Shown here one piece after another: positions 1 to 6,541 of a stretch of 25,843 nucleotides of DNA. The stretch spans positions 1 to 25,843 of the forward strand of contig DATAHN010000065.1 in assembly GCA_036263155.1 (NCBI GenBank). The letters are read 5' to 3'. Under the pieces are notes generated by a model. It did not search any database. It had not been told where the DNA came from and saw only the letters and a list, made by a program, of their open reading frames with translations. Both the position numbers and the translations under genes were made by a program. Every line of letters begins with the position of its first letter. Within the stretch, counting starts at the first letter, position 1. The DNA comes from DASUBN01 sp036263155 (GTDB lineage Bacteria > Pseudomonadota > Gammaproteobacteria > Natronospirales > REEB76).

Positions 1-153
1 ATCCTGCGCGGTATGTGTTAACCCATCCGGCGGCGTTGTGCAACCGGATTCGTCGGCTCGTGGGCGAGGGGTGCGGGGAGCCCTAGGGGGCCAAGTCCCC
101 TGAAGCGGGTTTGGGACGTAAGCCACTGATTTATATGCCCTTAGGCAGGAGAC
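1..153. other. left-edge stretch with no assigned gene
   Basis: No gene can be assigned with confidence. On the plus strand one frame stays open from base 3 to a TAG at 84-86 and could be the last 27 residues of a gene cut by the window edge, but the peptide resembles no family I recognise. A short G/C stem (about 88-103) has no following T-run, so it is not a convincing terminator. Confidence 0.3.
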
Positions 154-504
154 TCAGCGCAGGAAGACTTTCAGTGCCGCGGCGTTGTTGAAGCGCTCTT
201 CCCTGGAGGAAAACAAGAGGGTCACGGTGTTCTGCTCCCGGCGCAACCTCTTGAGCTCAGCGAGCGCCTCTCGCTGCCTGGCGCCCTTGAGCTCGGCCCG
301 GTAACGGCGCTTGAACCCGGCCCAGCGCCGGGGGTCGTGGCCGTACCACTTGCGCAGCGTGTTGCTGGGGGCGAGATCCCGTAGCCAGCGGTCCACCCTC
401 GCCTTCTGCTTGGTAAGGCCGCGGGGCCAAAGCCGGTCCACCAGCACCCTGAACCCGTCGCGAGGCTCCGGCTTGAGATAGACCCGCTTGAGCTTGAGCG
501 CCAC
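154..504 (-). CDS. DUF488 family protein (YeaO-like)
   Basis: About 116 residues, the usual length of small DUF488 proteins, whose biochemical role is not established. The family signature is clear: RVYLKPEPRDGFRVLVDRLW near the N-terminus, then WPRGL, a tryptophan-rich stretch (RWLRDLAP, RKWYGHDPRRW) and a C-terminal segment ending in NNAAALKVFL. I chose the GTG at 502-504 because the family motif begins right after it and the frame upstream only overlaps the CGNR gene. It starts 4 bases after the CGNR stop, so the two genes are probably co-transcribed and translationally coupled. No strong Shine-Dalgarno sequence is visible, which fits coupling. Family assignment is firm; function is unknown. 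Confidence 0.85.
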   Translation of the reverse strand: MALKLKRVYLKPEPRDGFRVLVDRLWPRGLTKQKARVDRWLRDLAPSNTLRKWYGHDPRRWAGFKRRYRAELKGARQREALAELKRLRREQNTVTLLFSSREERFNNAAALKVFLR

Positions 505-508
505 GGCT

Positions 509-1165
509 TTAGGCCGACTTCTGGCGGTCCCTAAAGCGGCGCACCTTGGAGACGTTGCCGCAGGTCTGCATGGAGCACCACTGGCGCGAGCGGTTCTTGG
601 AGGTGTCCAGGAACACCCAGCCGCAGTCGTTCGCGTAGCACTGCTTGATCCGGTCCAGCGGGCCGGACTCCAACAGTTCCACCGCGCGCCAGACGATCGG
701 GCCCAGCACGGCCAGCGGCGGCGCACCCTTGAAGTCCCAGCCGCAGCTCACCTTGCGGCCGCCCTCGTCGCAGGCGGCGATGCGCCGCCACGGGGCGGTC
801 TTCTGCACGAGCGTATTCAGATGGTCGAGCGCGGCCTGGGGCAGAACCTCGTGCCGTGAGGCAGCCAGGAACAGGGCTTGCAGGCTCTTCACCAGCGCCA
901 GGGCTTCAGCGAACGCCTCCGCCTGGGCCTGTGGCGAGGCGGCAGAGAGATGGGCGCTACTGATGGGGCCGATGAGGTCCGCCCGCCGGCACCACTCCAA
1001 CAGGTCCTGGTAGCCATGCAGATGGCTGCCGGGGCTGTCGCTCTTGATGCCGCTCACGGTATTGGCGAAGTCCAGGGCCACATGGCCTCCGACCCAACCG
1101 AGGGTTCCCAGGTCCCGGACCGGAGAGCTGAGGGGCTTCTGAGGGGAATCGGTGATTTTTTGCAT
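509..1165 (-). CDS. CGNR zinc-finger protein, probable transcriptional regulator (ABATE + CGNR)
   Basis: 218 residues. The N-terminal 150 or so resemble the ABATE domain (WVGGHVALDFANTV near residues 24-37), and the C-terminus is a CGNR zinc finger with Cys176, Cys181, Cys197 and Cys202 (CYANDC, then WCSMQTCGN) followed by a basic tail (KVRRFRDR). Such proteins are presumed DNA-binding stress or redox regulators, though few have been characterised. The signature reads CGNV rather than CGNR here; the cysteines are intact. I chose the ATG at 1163-1165 over an upstream in-frame ATG at 1225 because the upstream one would translate through the operator region. It lies divergent to the 1255 gene and its start is next to two matching palindromes, so autoregulation and control of the neighbour are likely. 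Confidence 0.85.
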   Translation of the reverse strand: MQKITDSPQKPLSSPVRDLGTLGWVGGHVALDFANTVSGIKSDSPGSHLHGYQDLLEWCRRADLIGPISSAHLSAASPQAQAEAFAEALALVKSLQALFLAASRHEVLPQAALDHLNTLVQKTAPWRRIAACDEGGRKVSCGWDFKGAPPLAVLGPIVWRAVELLESGPLDRIKQCYANDCGWVFLDTSKNRSRQWCSMQTCGNVSKVRRFRDRQKSA

Positions 1166-1195
1166 GTAACCAGTATAACTACCTTGACTAGTTAC
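1166..1195. promoter_or_regulatory. palindromic operator-like site 1
   Basis: A 30-bp imperfect palindrome with 9-bp arms GTAACCAGT and ACTAGTTAC (8 of 9 paired) around a 12-bp centre. It starts immediately upstream of the CGNR ATG. When inverted it matches site 2 at 21 of 30 positions, sharing GTAACC, GTATA, TTGAC and GTTAC blocks at the same spacing. Confidence 0.65.
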
Positions 1196-1199
1196 GCAA
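1172..1199 (-). promoter_or_regulatory. candidate promoter for the CGNR gene (possibly leaderless)
   Basis: On the minus strand TTGCGT (1194-1199) and TATACT (1172-1177) are separated by 16 bp. The -10 box lies only 6 bases before the ATG, which would put the transcript start at or next to the start codon and give a leaderless mRNA. The elements sit inside operator-like site 1. Judged by eye only. Confidence 0.4.
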
Positions 1200-1212
1200 G
1201 GGGGTCTAGGCT
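1184..1212 (+). promoter_or_regulatory. candidate promoter for the 1255-1991 gene pair
   Basis: TTGACT (1184-1189) and TAGGCT (1207-1212) are spaced by 17 bp. The -35 box is inside operator-like site 1 and the expected start (about 1219) is inside site 2. The -10 match is only moderate. Confidence 0.35.
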
Positions 1213-1213
1213 T

Positions 1214-1243
1214 GTAACCTGTCAATCATACTATACAGGTTAC
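1214..1243. promoter_or_regulatory. palindromic operator-like site 2
   Basis: A 30-bp palindrome with perfect 9-bp arms GTAACCTGT and ACAGGTTAC and a 12-bp centre. It ends just before the GGAG ribosome-binding site of the 1255 gene, so it would overlap that gene's transcription start or 5' leader. It is an inverted copy of site 1, with 48 bp between centres. Binding by the adjacent CGNR protein is inferred. Confidence 0.7.
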
Positions 1244-1254
1244 GGAGCGTCGCC

Positions 1255-1704
1255 ATGCATGCCACCACCGACCTCGACCCCAACCTGGGTCTGCCCCTGT
1301 GGCGGGCCCTGGTGGAGTATTTCCGCCGTCATCCGCCGCTGGTGCAGGCAGACCAGCGCCTGCCCGAAACGTCCGCCGGCGCCGGCACGCGCCTGATCAG
1401 CCGGGTCTGGCACGGCTGGGCCCGCGCCGAGAAGGCCGACGCTTATGAGTCCTTCCTGCGTGACCGCTCGTTGCCGGCGATCCGCGCCAAGGGCCTGCCC
1501 GGCTTCCATGGCATCCAGCTCGCCCGCCGCCCCGACGGCGACGAGGTGGAGTTCATCACCGAGATGTGGTTCGACGACCTAGAGGCGGTGAAGCGCTACG
1601 CCGGTGAGGACTACACCCGCCCGGCGGTGCTGCCCGAGGCGGCGGCGATGCTCAGCCGCTACGACTCGCGCGTGCGGCACTACGAGATCCGCATCGAGAA
1701 ATGA
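1255..1704 (+). CDS. antibiotic biosynthesis monooxygenase (ABM)-like dimeric alpha/beta-barrel protein
   Basis: 149 residues. Residues about 48-146 look like a ferredoxin-like ABM/EthD-type domain: WHGWARAEKADAYESFL, a central FHGIQLARR, then FITEMWFDDLEAVKRYAG and a terminal RHYEIRIEK. These domains usually form small dimeric barrels with varied oxidative or binding roles, so the reaction cannot be assigned. The first 45 residues are extra to the domain and carry DPNLGLPLW and PPLVQAD, which recur in the next gene. A GGAG at 1244-1247 lies 7 bases before the ATG. It is divergent from the CGNR regulator and preceded by two operator-like sites, so expression is probably controlled by that regulator. 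Confidence 0.7.
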   Translation: MHATTDLDPNLGLPLWRALVEYFRRHPPLVQADQRLPETSAGAGTRLISRVWHGWARAEKADAYESFLRDRSLPAIRAKGLPGFHGIQLARRPDGDEVEFITEMWFDDLEAVKRYAGEDYTRPAVLPEAAAMLSRYDSRVRHYEIRIEK

Positions 1705-1715
1705 AGGAGAAGACC

Positions 1716-1991
1716 ATGGACACCCATGACGTGGACCCGAAGTTCGGCCTGCCCCTCTGGTGGGAGGTGGTGCACCACTATCGCAAGTACCCGCCGCTGG
1801 TGCAGGTGGACGAGCAGTTCGACCTGCCGCTCTCCCAACCGGACCAGGCGGCGAAGGCCGACTACCCTCCGCGCTGGCTGAGCTGGCTGGCGGTGGCGGG
1901 GCTGGTGGCGATGCTGCTCCTGGTCAGTACGCCCGGCGCGGGCAGCCTGCCGGCGCCGCAGCACGCGCTACAGCACTACGGGCAGTATTGA
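1716..1991 (+). CDS. small single-span membrane protein sharing an N-terminal module with the upstream gene
   Basis: 91 residues. Residues 7-32 repeat the module of the preceding protein (DPKFGLPLW, then PPLVQVD; 15 of 26 positions identical). One predicted transmembrane helix spans about residues 54-72 (WLSWLAVAGLVAMLLLV), followed by a short Gly/Pro-rich tail. I chose the ATG at 1716 because AAGGAG at 1704-1709 is well placed for it; the in-frame ATG at 1701 has no such site and overlaps the upstream stop. It is probably co-transcribed with the ABM-like gene. It converges on the MscS-like gene with a single base between the two stops. No family was recognised and the function is unknown. 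Confidence 0.7.
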   Translation: MDTHDVDPKFGLPLWWEVVHHYRKYPPLVQVDEQFDLPLSQPDQAAKADYPPRWLSWLAVAGLVAMLLLVSTPGAGSLPAPQHALQHYGQY

Positions 1992-1992
1992 T

Positions 1993-2541
1993 TCAAGGCG
2001 GAGACGTAAGCGTCTGGCGTGCATGTACCAGGATGATGACGGTGCTGCTCATGACGCTGTTGGGCACGATGATCTGCTGGCCTTCCCGGTCCTGCAGCAT
2101 GGTGTAGCCCAGGGACAGGTTCTTGACCACTCCTGACACAGCGCCCTTGGGTGTGGTGACCAGCACCTCGTCCCCGACGTGGAACGGCCGGTACATCACC
2201 AGCGAGAAGCCGGCGATGAGGTTGCCAAGGGTGGCCTGGGCTGCCAAGCCGATGACCACGCCCATCACGCTCACGCCGGTGAGCAGGGTGGTACCGAGCT
2301 CGTGCAGCGCCGGGATCACCCGCGTGTAGACGATGAGCGCGAGCGTGAAGATCAGCACCTTCAGGAGCTGCGTGACGAAGCGCAGCGCAGTGAGGTCCGA
2401 GAGGTGCGTCTGGCTGTGGCGCGCCAACGCATTGATGCCCCGCCCCGCGCCGAGCGCCAGCAGGAACAGCACGACGCCGTAGGTCATGGCGCCGAAGATG
2501 TTCGCCGGATCGAAGAGGTCTGTGAGGACATGATGGAGCAT
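1993..2541 (-). CDS. minimal MscS-family mechanosensitive channel protein
   Basis: 182 residues. Three helices are visible (about 16-32, 57-75 and 85-117). The third leads into the MscS signature GLAAQATLGNLIAGF, then YRPFHVGDEV at the start of the beta domain and IIVPNSVMSS at its end. The family forms membrane pores that open under membrane tension. The protein stops after the beta domain and lacks the roughly 100-residue C-terminal alpha/beta vestibule of E. coli MscS. It lies 41 bases after glmS on the same strand and may be read from that transcript. AAGGAG is 7 bases before the ATG, but both sit in a hairpin (see 2539-2561). Confidence 0.85.
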   Translation of the reverse strand: MLHHVLTDLFDPANIFGAMTYGVVLFLLALGAGRGINALARHSQTHLSDLTALRFVTQLLKVLIFTLALIVYTRVIPALHELGTTLLTGVSVMGVVIGLAAQATLGNLIAGFSLVMYRPFHVGDEVLVTTPKGAVSGVVKNLSLGYTMLQDREGQQIIVPNSVMSSTVIILVHARQTLTSPP

Positions 2542-2561
2542 GGTCGGTCTCCTTGACCATG
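2539..2561 (-). promoter_or_regulatory. hairpin enclosing the ribosome-binding site and start codon of the MscS-like gene
   Basis: On the minus strand a perfect 7-bp stem (CATGGTC paired with GACCATG) encloses a 9-base loop, AAGGAGACC. The loop contains the Shine-Dalgarno sequence and the AUG is the end of the 3' arm. Such a fold could lower or gate translation initiation. The inverted repeat is directly seen; the regulatory effect is inferred. Confidence 0.5.
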
Positions 2562-2582
2562 CCCACTATCAACGAAGTACGG

Positions 2583-4409
2583 TCATTCTACCGTGACGGA
2601 CTTGGCGAGGTTACGGGGTTTGTCCACGTCCGTGCCCTTCTTGAGGGCCGTGTGGTAGGCGAGGAGTTGCACCGGTACGGCGTGCACGATGGGCGAGAGG
2701 ATGCCGGCGTGGCGCGGGGTGCGGATCACGTGCACCCCCGCGCTCTCGGCGAAGTGGCTGTCCTGGTCCGCGAACACGAAGAGCTCGCCGCCGCGCGCGC
2801 GCACCTCCTGCATGTTGGACTTCACCTTCTCCAGCAGGGCGTCGTTCGGCGCGATCACCACCACCGGCATGTCGGCGTCCACCAGGGCGAGAGGACCGTG
2901 CTTGAGCTCCCCCGCCGGGTAAGCCTCGGCATGGATGTAGGAGATCTCCTTCAGCTTCAGCGCTCCCTCGAGCGCGATGGGGTAATGCACCCCTCTGCCC
3001 AGGAACAGCGCGTTATGGCGCCGCGCGAAGTCGCCGGCCCATTCCTTGATCTGGGGTTCCAGGTTCAGCACGTGCTGCACGCTGCCCGGCACCAGGCGTA
3101 GCCCCTCCATCAACACCGCCTCCTGGTGGGGATCCAGGCAGCCGCGCAGCTTCGCCAGCACGGTGGTGAAGATGAACAGCGCCACGAGCTGGGTGGTGAA
3201 GGCCTTGGTGGAGGCGACGCCGATCTCGGCGCCGGCCCGGGTGTAGAACACGAGCTTCGAGGCGCGCGGGATCGCGCTCTCCGGCACGTTGCAGATGGAG
3301 AGGGTCTTGTCGTGCCCGAGCGCCTTGGCGTGCTTCAGGGCCTCCATGGTGTCCAGCGTCTCGCCGGACTGGGAGATGGTGATGATGAGCTGGCGCGGAT
3401 TCGCCACCGAGTCGCGGTAGCGGTACTCGCTCGCGATCTCGACGGAGGTGGGGAGCTTCGCGATGCTCTCGATCCAGTACTTGGCGGTGAGGCCGGCGTA
3501 GTAGCTGGTGCCGGCCGCCAGGATCAAGACCGCGTCCACTTCCTGGAACACCGCCGCTGCCTCGGCACCGAACAGCTCCGGTGTGAAGCCGCCGTCGATC
3601 ACGGCCTCGATGGTGTCCGTGAGCGCCTTGGGCTGCTCGTGGATCTCCTTCTGCATGTAGTGCTGGTAGGGGCCGAGCTCCATGGCGGCCAATGAGGCCT
3701 GACTGATGTGCTGCGGACGCTCCACCGGCGCGTCGTCCCTATCCACTACCCTGACGCCGGCGCGGGTCAGTTCCACCACGTCGCCGTCTTCCAGATACAT
3801 GACTCTGCGCGTGGCGGAGAGGATGGCGGAGACGTCTGAGGCCAGGAAGTTCTCGCCCTCTCCCAGGCCCACCAGCAGCGGGCAGCCCATGCGGGCGCCG
3901 GTCACCACCTCCGGGTTCTTGAGGGAGAGCACGCCGATGGCATAGGCGCCGACGAGCTCCCGCGCGGTCTCGCGGGTGGCCCGGAACAGGTCGCCATGCT
4001 GCTTGAGGTGGTGATGGATGAGGTGGGCGATGACCTCGGTGTCGGTCTGGGACTCGAACGCATAGCCCAACTGCTTGAGCCGGGCCCTGTGTTCCTCGTG
4101 GTTCTCGATGATGCCGTTGTGCACCACCGCGATCTCGCCCATGGAGATGTGGGGGTGGGCGTTGGGCTCGGTGACACCGCCGTGGGTGGCCCAGCGGGTG
4201 TGACCGATGCCGCTGAGGCCCCTGAGCTTCTCATCCCGGGCGCGGCCCTGCATCTCGGCGACGCGGCCGACGCTACGCACACGCTTGATGCCATGGTCCA
4301 GCACCGCGATGCCGGCTGAATCATAGCCGCGGTACTCGAGCCGCTGCAGGCCCTCGATGAGCAGCGGGACTACATCTCTATTGGCGACAGCCGCGACTAT
4401 CCCGCACAT
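2583..4409 (-). CDS. glmS: glutamine--fructose-6-phosphate aminotransferase (isomerizing)
   Basis: 608 residues, the normal length. The enzyme makes glucosamine-6-phosphate from fructose-6-phosphate and glutamine in the cytoplasm, the first step toward peptidoglycan and LPS amino sugars. The mature N-terminus begins with the catalytic Cys2 (MCGIVAAV), followed by GHTRWATHG and HNGIIENHEEHR of the glutamine amidotransferase domain. Two SIS domains follow, with LAAGTSYYAGL, ISQSGETLDTMEAL and GRGVHYPIALEGALKLKEIS. The C-terminus LAKSVTVE is the expected family ending. It is the distal gene after glmU, with 170 bases between them holding a large imperfect palindrome. Confidence 0.98.
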   Translation of the reverse strand: MCGIVAAVANRDVVPLLIEGLQRLEYRGYDSAGIAVLDHGIKRVRSVGRVAEMQGRARDEKLRGLSGIGHTRWATHGGVTEPNAHPHISMGEIAVVHNGIIENHEEHRARLKQLGYAFESQTDTEVIAHLIHHHLKQHGDLFRATRETARELVGAYAIGVLSLKNPEVVTGARMGCPLLVGLGEGENFLASDVSAILSATRRVMYLEDGDVVELTRAGVRVVDRDDAPVERPQHISQASLAAMELGPYQHYMQKEIHEQPKALTDTIEAVIDGGFTPELFGAEAAAVFQEVDAVLILAAGTSYYAGLTAKYWIESIAKLPTSVEIASEYRYRDSVANPRQLIITISQSGETLDTMEALKHAKALGHDKTLSICNVPESAIPRASKLVFYTRAGAEIGVASTKAFTTQLVALFIFTTVLAKLRGCLDPHQEAVLMEGLRLVPGSVQHVLNLEPQIKEWAGDFARRHNALFLGRGVHYPIALEGALKLKEISYIHAEAYPAGELKHGPLALVDADMPVVVIAPNDALLEKVKSNMQEVRARGGELFVFADQDSHFAESAGVHVIRTPRHAGILSPIVHAVPVQLLAYHTALKKGTDVDKPRNLAKSVTVE

Positions 4410-4428
4410 GGCTCAACCTTCATTGTTG

Positions 4429-4557
4429 ACTCAAAGGTTGCTGCGCTCGCCATGGCGTCGTTGCGCTTCGGCCCGCAATCCTCACGTACCGAAAAGTACG
4501 CTCCGGGTTGCTCGCCTCGCGCGCCTAGCCCCGGCATCGCTCGCGACGCCTTTGAGT
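4429..4557. repeat. 129-bp imperfect palindrome between glmU and glmS
   Basis: The ends are perfect inverted copies (ACTCAAAGG at 4429-4437, CCTTTGAGT at 4549-4557). Between them lie partly complementary arms rich in GCG and a centre with GTACcgaaaaGTAC (about 4487-4498). It occupies nearly all of the 170-base gap and overlaps no gene. Its layout resembles the dispersed palindromic intergenic elements common in proteobacteria, but no second copy is in this window. It would be transcribed into the glmS leader. Confidence 0.6.
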
Positions 4558-4579
4558 TCTTGGCAAACACCCTAGACCC

Positions 4580-5944
4580 CTATGACTTCTTCGCCGGCGG
4601 CTTCCAGCCGGGGATGGTGGTCTGCTTCGCCCGCGCCAGGGTGAGCTGACCGGCAGGTGCGTCCTTGTTGATGGTGGAACCGGCACCGATGTAGGCCCCG
4701 GCGCCGATGGTGACCGGCGCCACCAGCGTGGTGTCGGAGCCCACGAAGGCTCCGTCCTCGATCACGGTGGTGTGCTTCGCCACGCCGTCGTAGTTGCAGG
4801 TGATGACGCCGGCGCCGATGTTGACCTTCTCCCCCACCTGCGCGTCGCCCACGTAGGCCAGGTGGTTGGCCTTGCTGCCGGCGCCGAGCCGGCTCTTCTT
4901 CACTTCCACGAAGTTGCCCACGTGGGCCTCGTCCCCCAGCACGGTCTCGGGGCGAATGCGGGCGAAGGGCCCGATGCGCACCTTGCGGCCGATGCGGGCG
5001 CCGTCCAGCACGCTATGGGCCAGCACCTCGGTGTCGTCGCCGATGGCGCAGTCCTTGATCACCGCGCCGGGGCCGATCTTCACGCGGTTGCCGAGGGTGA
5101 CCTTGCCCTCCATCACGCAATTCACGTCCACAACACAGTCGCGGCCGAATTCGAGGCTGCCGCGCAGGTCGAAGCGGCACGGGTCGCGCAGAGTGAGGCC
5201 CGCCAGCATCAGCTCGCCGGCGATGCGCTTGCGCAGCGCCTCCTCGGCCTGGGCCAGCTGCTGCTTGTCGTTGATGCCATGGATCTCGTCGTGATGGTCC
5301 GCCAGCACGCCGTCCACCACGATCCCGTCCTGCACCGCCAGGGCGATGACGTCCGTGAGGTAGTACTCCTTCTGGGCGTTCTTGTTGCCGACCTTGGCCA
5401 GCCAGCCGCGCAGCTTGCCCGCGTTGCAGGCCATGAGGCCGGTGTTGACCTCGTCGATGTGCTTCTCGGCGGGACTCGTGTCCTTCTCCTCCACGATGCG
5501 GGTCACGCGGCCGGCCCCGTCGCGCACCATGCGGCCGTAACCCCGCGGGTCCGGTACCCGCGCCGTGAGCACGGCGAGGTGGCCCTTCTCCGCGGAATCG
5601 GTGAGCCGCTTGAGCGTACCGGGGCGCACCAGCGGCACGTCGCCGTAGAGGATGAGCGCGAGGTCGGCGTCCTTGAGCTGCGGCAGCGCCTGCATGACCG
5701 CGTGGCCGGTGCCGAGCTGCTCGGCCTGCAGGGTCCAGCTCACCGGCAAGTGGGCATGGCGCTCGCGCACCCCTTCGCCGCCATGGCCGTAGATCACTTG
5801 CGTGTGCGCGGGCGCGAGCGCACCGGCGGCACGCACCACGTGCTCCAGCAGCGTGGCGCCGCCGAGCGGCTGCGAGACCTTGGGCAGGTCGGAATGCATG
5901 CGCTTGCCCTGGCCGGCGGCCAGGATGACGACACTGAGCGCCAT
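4580..5944 (-). CDS. glmU: bifunctional UDP-N-acetylglucosamine diphosphorylase / glucosamine-1-phosphate N-acetyltransferase
   Basis: 454 residues, the normal length. It acetylates glucosamine-1-phosphate and transfers UMP to give UDP-GlcNAc in the cytoplasm. The N-terminal uridylyltransferase begins SVVILAAGQGKRM and includes LGTGHAVMQA, YGDVPL and EVNTG. The C-terminal half is a left-handed beta-helix of hexapeptide repeats, with GPFARIRP, VGNFVEVKKS, NHLAYVGDA and GAGVITCNYDG. I chose the ATG at 5942-5944 because the family sequence starts there and an AGGAAC precedes it; the frame stays open upstream but without homology. It follows the atp operon terminator, so it should have its own promoter, and it probably forms a unit with glmS. 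Confidence 0.97.
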   Translation of the reverse strand: MALSVVILAAGQGKRMHSDLPKVSQPLGGATLLEHVVRAAGALAPAHTQVIYGHGGEGVRERHAHLPVSWTLQAEQLGTGHAVMQALPQLKDADLALILYGDVPLVRPGTLKRLTDSAEKGHLAVLTARVPDPRGYGRMVRDGAGRVTRIVEEKDTSPAEKHIDEVNTGLMACNAGKLRGWLAKVGNKNAQKEYYLTDVIALAVQDGIVVDGVLADHHDEIHGINDKQQLAQAEEALRKRIAGELMLAGLTLRDPCRFDLRGSLEFGRDCVVDVNCVMEGKVTLGNRVKIGPGAVIKDCAIGDDTEVLAHSVLDGARIGRKVRIGPFARIRPETVLGDEAHVGNFVEVKKSRLGAGSKANHLAYVGDAQVGEKVNIGAGVITCNYDGVAKHTTVIEDGAFVGSDTTLVAPVTIGAGAYIGAGSTINKDAPAGQLTLARAKQTTIPGWKPPAKKS

Positions 5945-5981
5945 GCTTGTTCCTGGATCCAGGATGGAGAGTCCCACTATG

Positions 5982-6009
5982 ATAATCGAAAGGACCTGCC
6001 CGGACCCAA
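5982..6009 (-). promoter_or_regulatory. candidate glmU promoter
   Basis: On the minus strand TTGGGT (6004-6009) and GATTAT (5982-5987) are spaced by 16 bp, downstream of the atp terminator and about 38 bases before the glmU ATG. The matches are 3 of 6 and 4 of 6, so this is only a candidate. Confidence 0.35.
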
Positions 6010-6055
6010 TCCGTCGCGCCAGGGGCTGGCTTCCATGGCAATCTCGCGACGCAAT

Positions 6056-6082
6056 GAAAAAGGCCGGCATGGAGCCGGCCTT
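6056..6082 (-). terminator. intrinsic terminator of the atp operon
   Basis: On the minus strand a perfect 9-bp stem (AAGGCCGGC with GCCGGCCTT, 5-base loop) runs into TTTTTC. It begins 27 bases after the atpC stop and separates the ATP synthase genes from glmU. Confidence 0.85.
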
Positions 6083-6108
6083 CTCACGTCTGCCGATCCG
6101 TCCGCGCC

Positions 6109-6528
6109 TTAGCGCGTGTTCTTGCGGATCTTCTCCAGGGCCCTGAGGCGCGCCACGGCTTCCAGGAGCTCCGCCTGGGCGCGGGCCACGTCCAGATCGT
6201 CGGACTGGTTGGCCAGGGCCTCCTCGGCCTTGCGCTTGGCTTCCTGAGCCGCGGCCTCGTCGATATCCGCCGCGCGCTGGGCGGTATCGGACAGCACCGT
6301 CACCGTGTGCGGCTGGATCTCGAGGATGCCGCCGGACACGTAGAACACCTGCTCCTCGCCGCCGGACTGCACCCGCACCACGCCGGGCTTCATGCGCGTC
6401 AGCAGCGGGGCGTGGCGCGGCGCGATGCCGAGCTCGCCCTGCTCGCCCGGCGCGAACACCATGTCAGCCTCGCCCGAGAAGATCTCGCGCTCGGCGCTGA
6501 CGATGTCGACGTGGATGTTGCTTGCCAT
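6109..6528 (-). CDS. atpC: ATP synthase F1 subunit epsilon
   Basis: 139 residues. This is the central-stalk subunit that couples rotation to catalysis and can inhibit ATP hydrolysis. The N-terminal beta-sandwich is clear (IHVDIVSAEREIFSGEADMV, GELGIAPRHAPLLTRMKPG, VSGGILEIQPHTVTVLSDTA). The C-terminal part is the helical hairpin, ending in ARLRALEKIRKNTR. It starts 13 bases after the atpD stop, and AAGGCGG lies in that gap. It is the last gene of the operon, followed by an intrinsic terminator. Confidence 0.97.
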   Translation of the reverse strand: MASNIHVDIVSAEREIFSGEADMVFAPGEQGELGIAPRHAPLLTRMKPGVVRVQSGGEEQVFYVSGGILEIQPHTVTVLSDTAQRAADIDEAAAQEAKRKAEEALANQSDDLDVARAQAELLEAVARLRALEKIRKNTR

Positions 6529-6541
6529 GCTCGTTACCGCC

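Noticed and set aside
1..153. 3' end of a tRNA, tmRNA or RNase P RNA
   Set aside because: No CCA end, T-loop consensus or pairing scheme could be found; the short G/C stem is not enough.
4410..4579. glmS ribozyme or a metabolite riboswitch upstream of glmS
   Set aside because: The glmS ribozyme belongs mainly to Firmicutes, and this interval shows a long palindrome rather than the ribozyme's conserved core.
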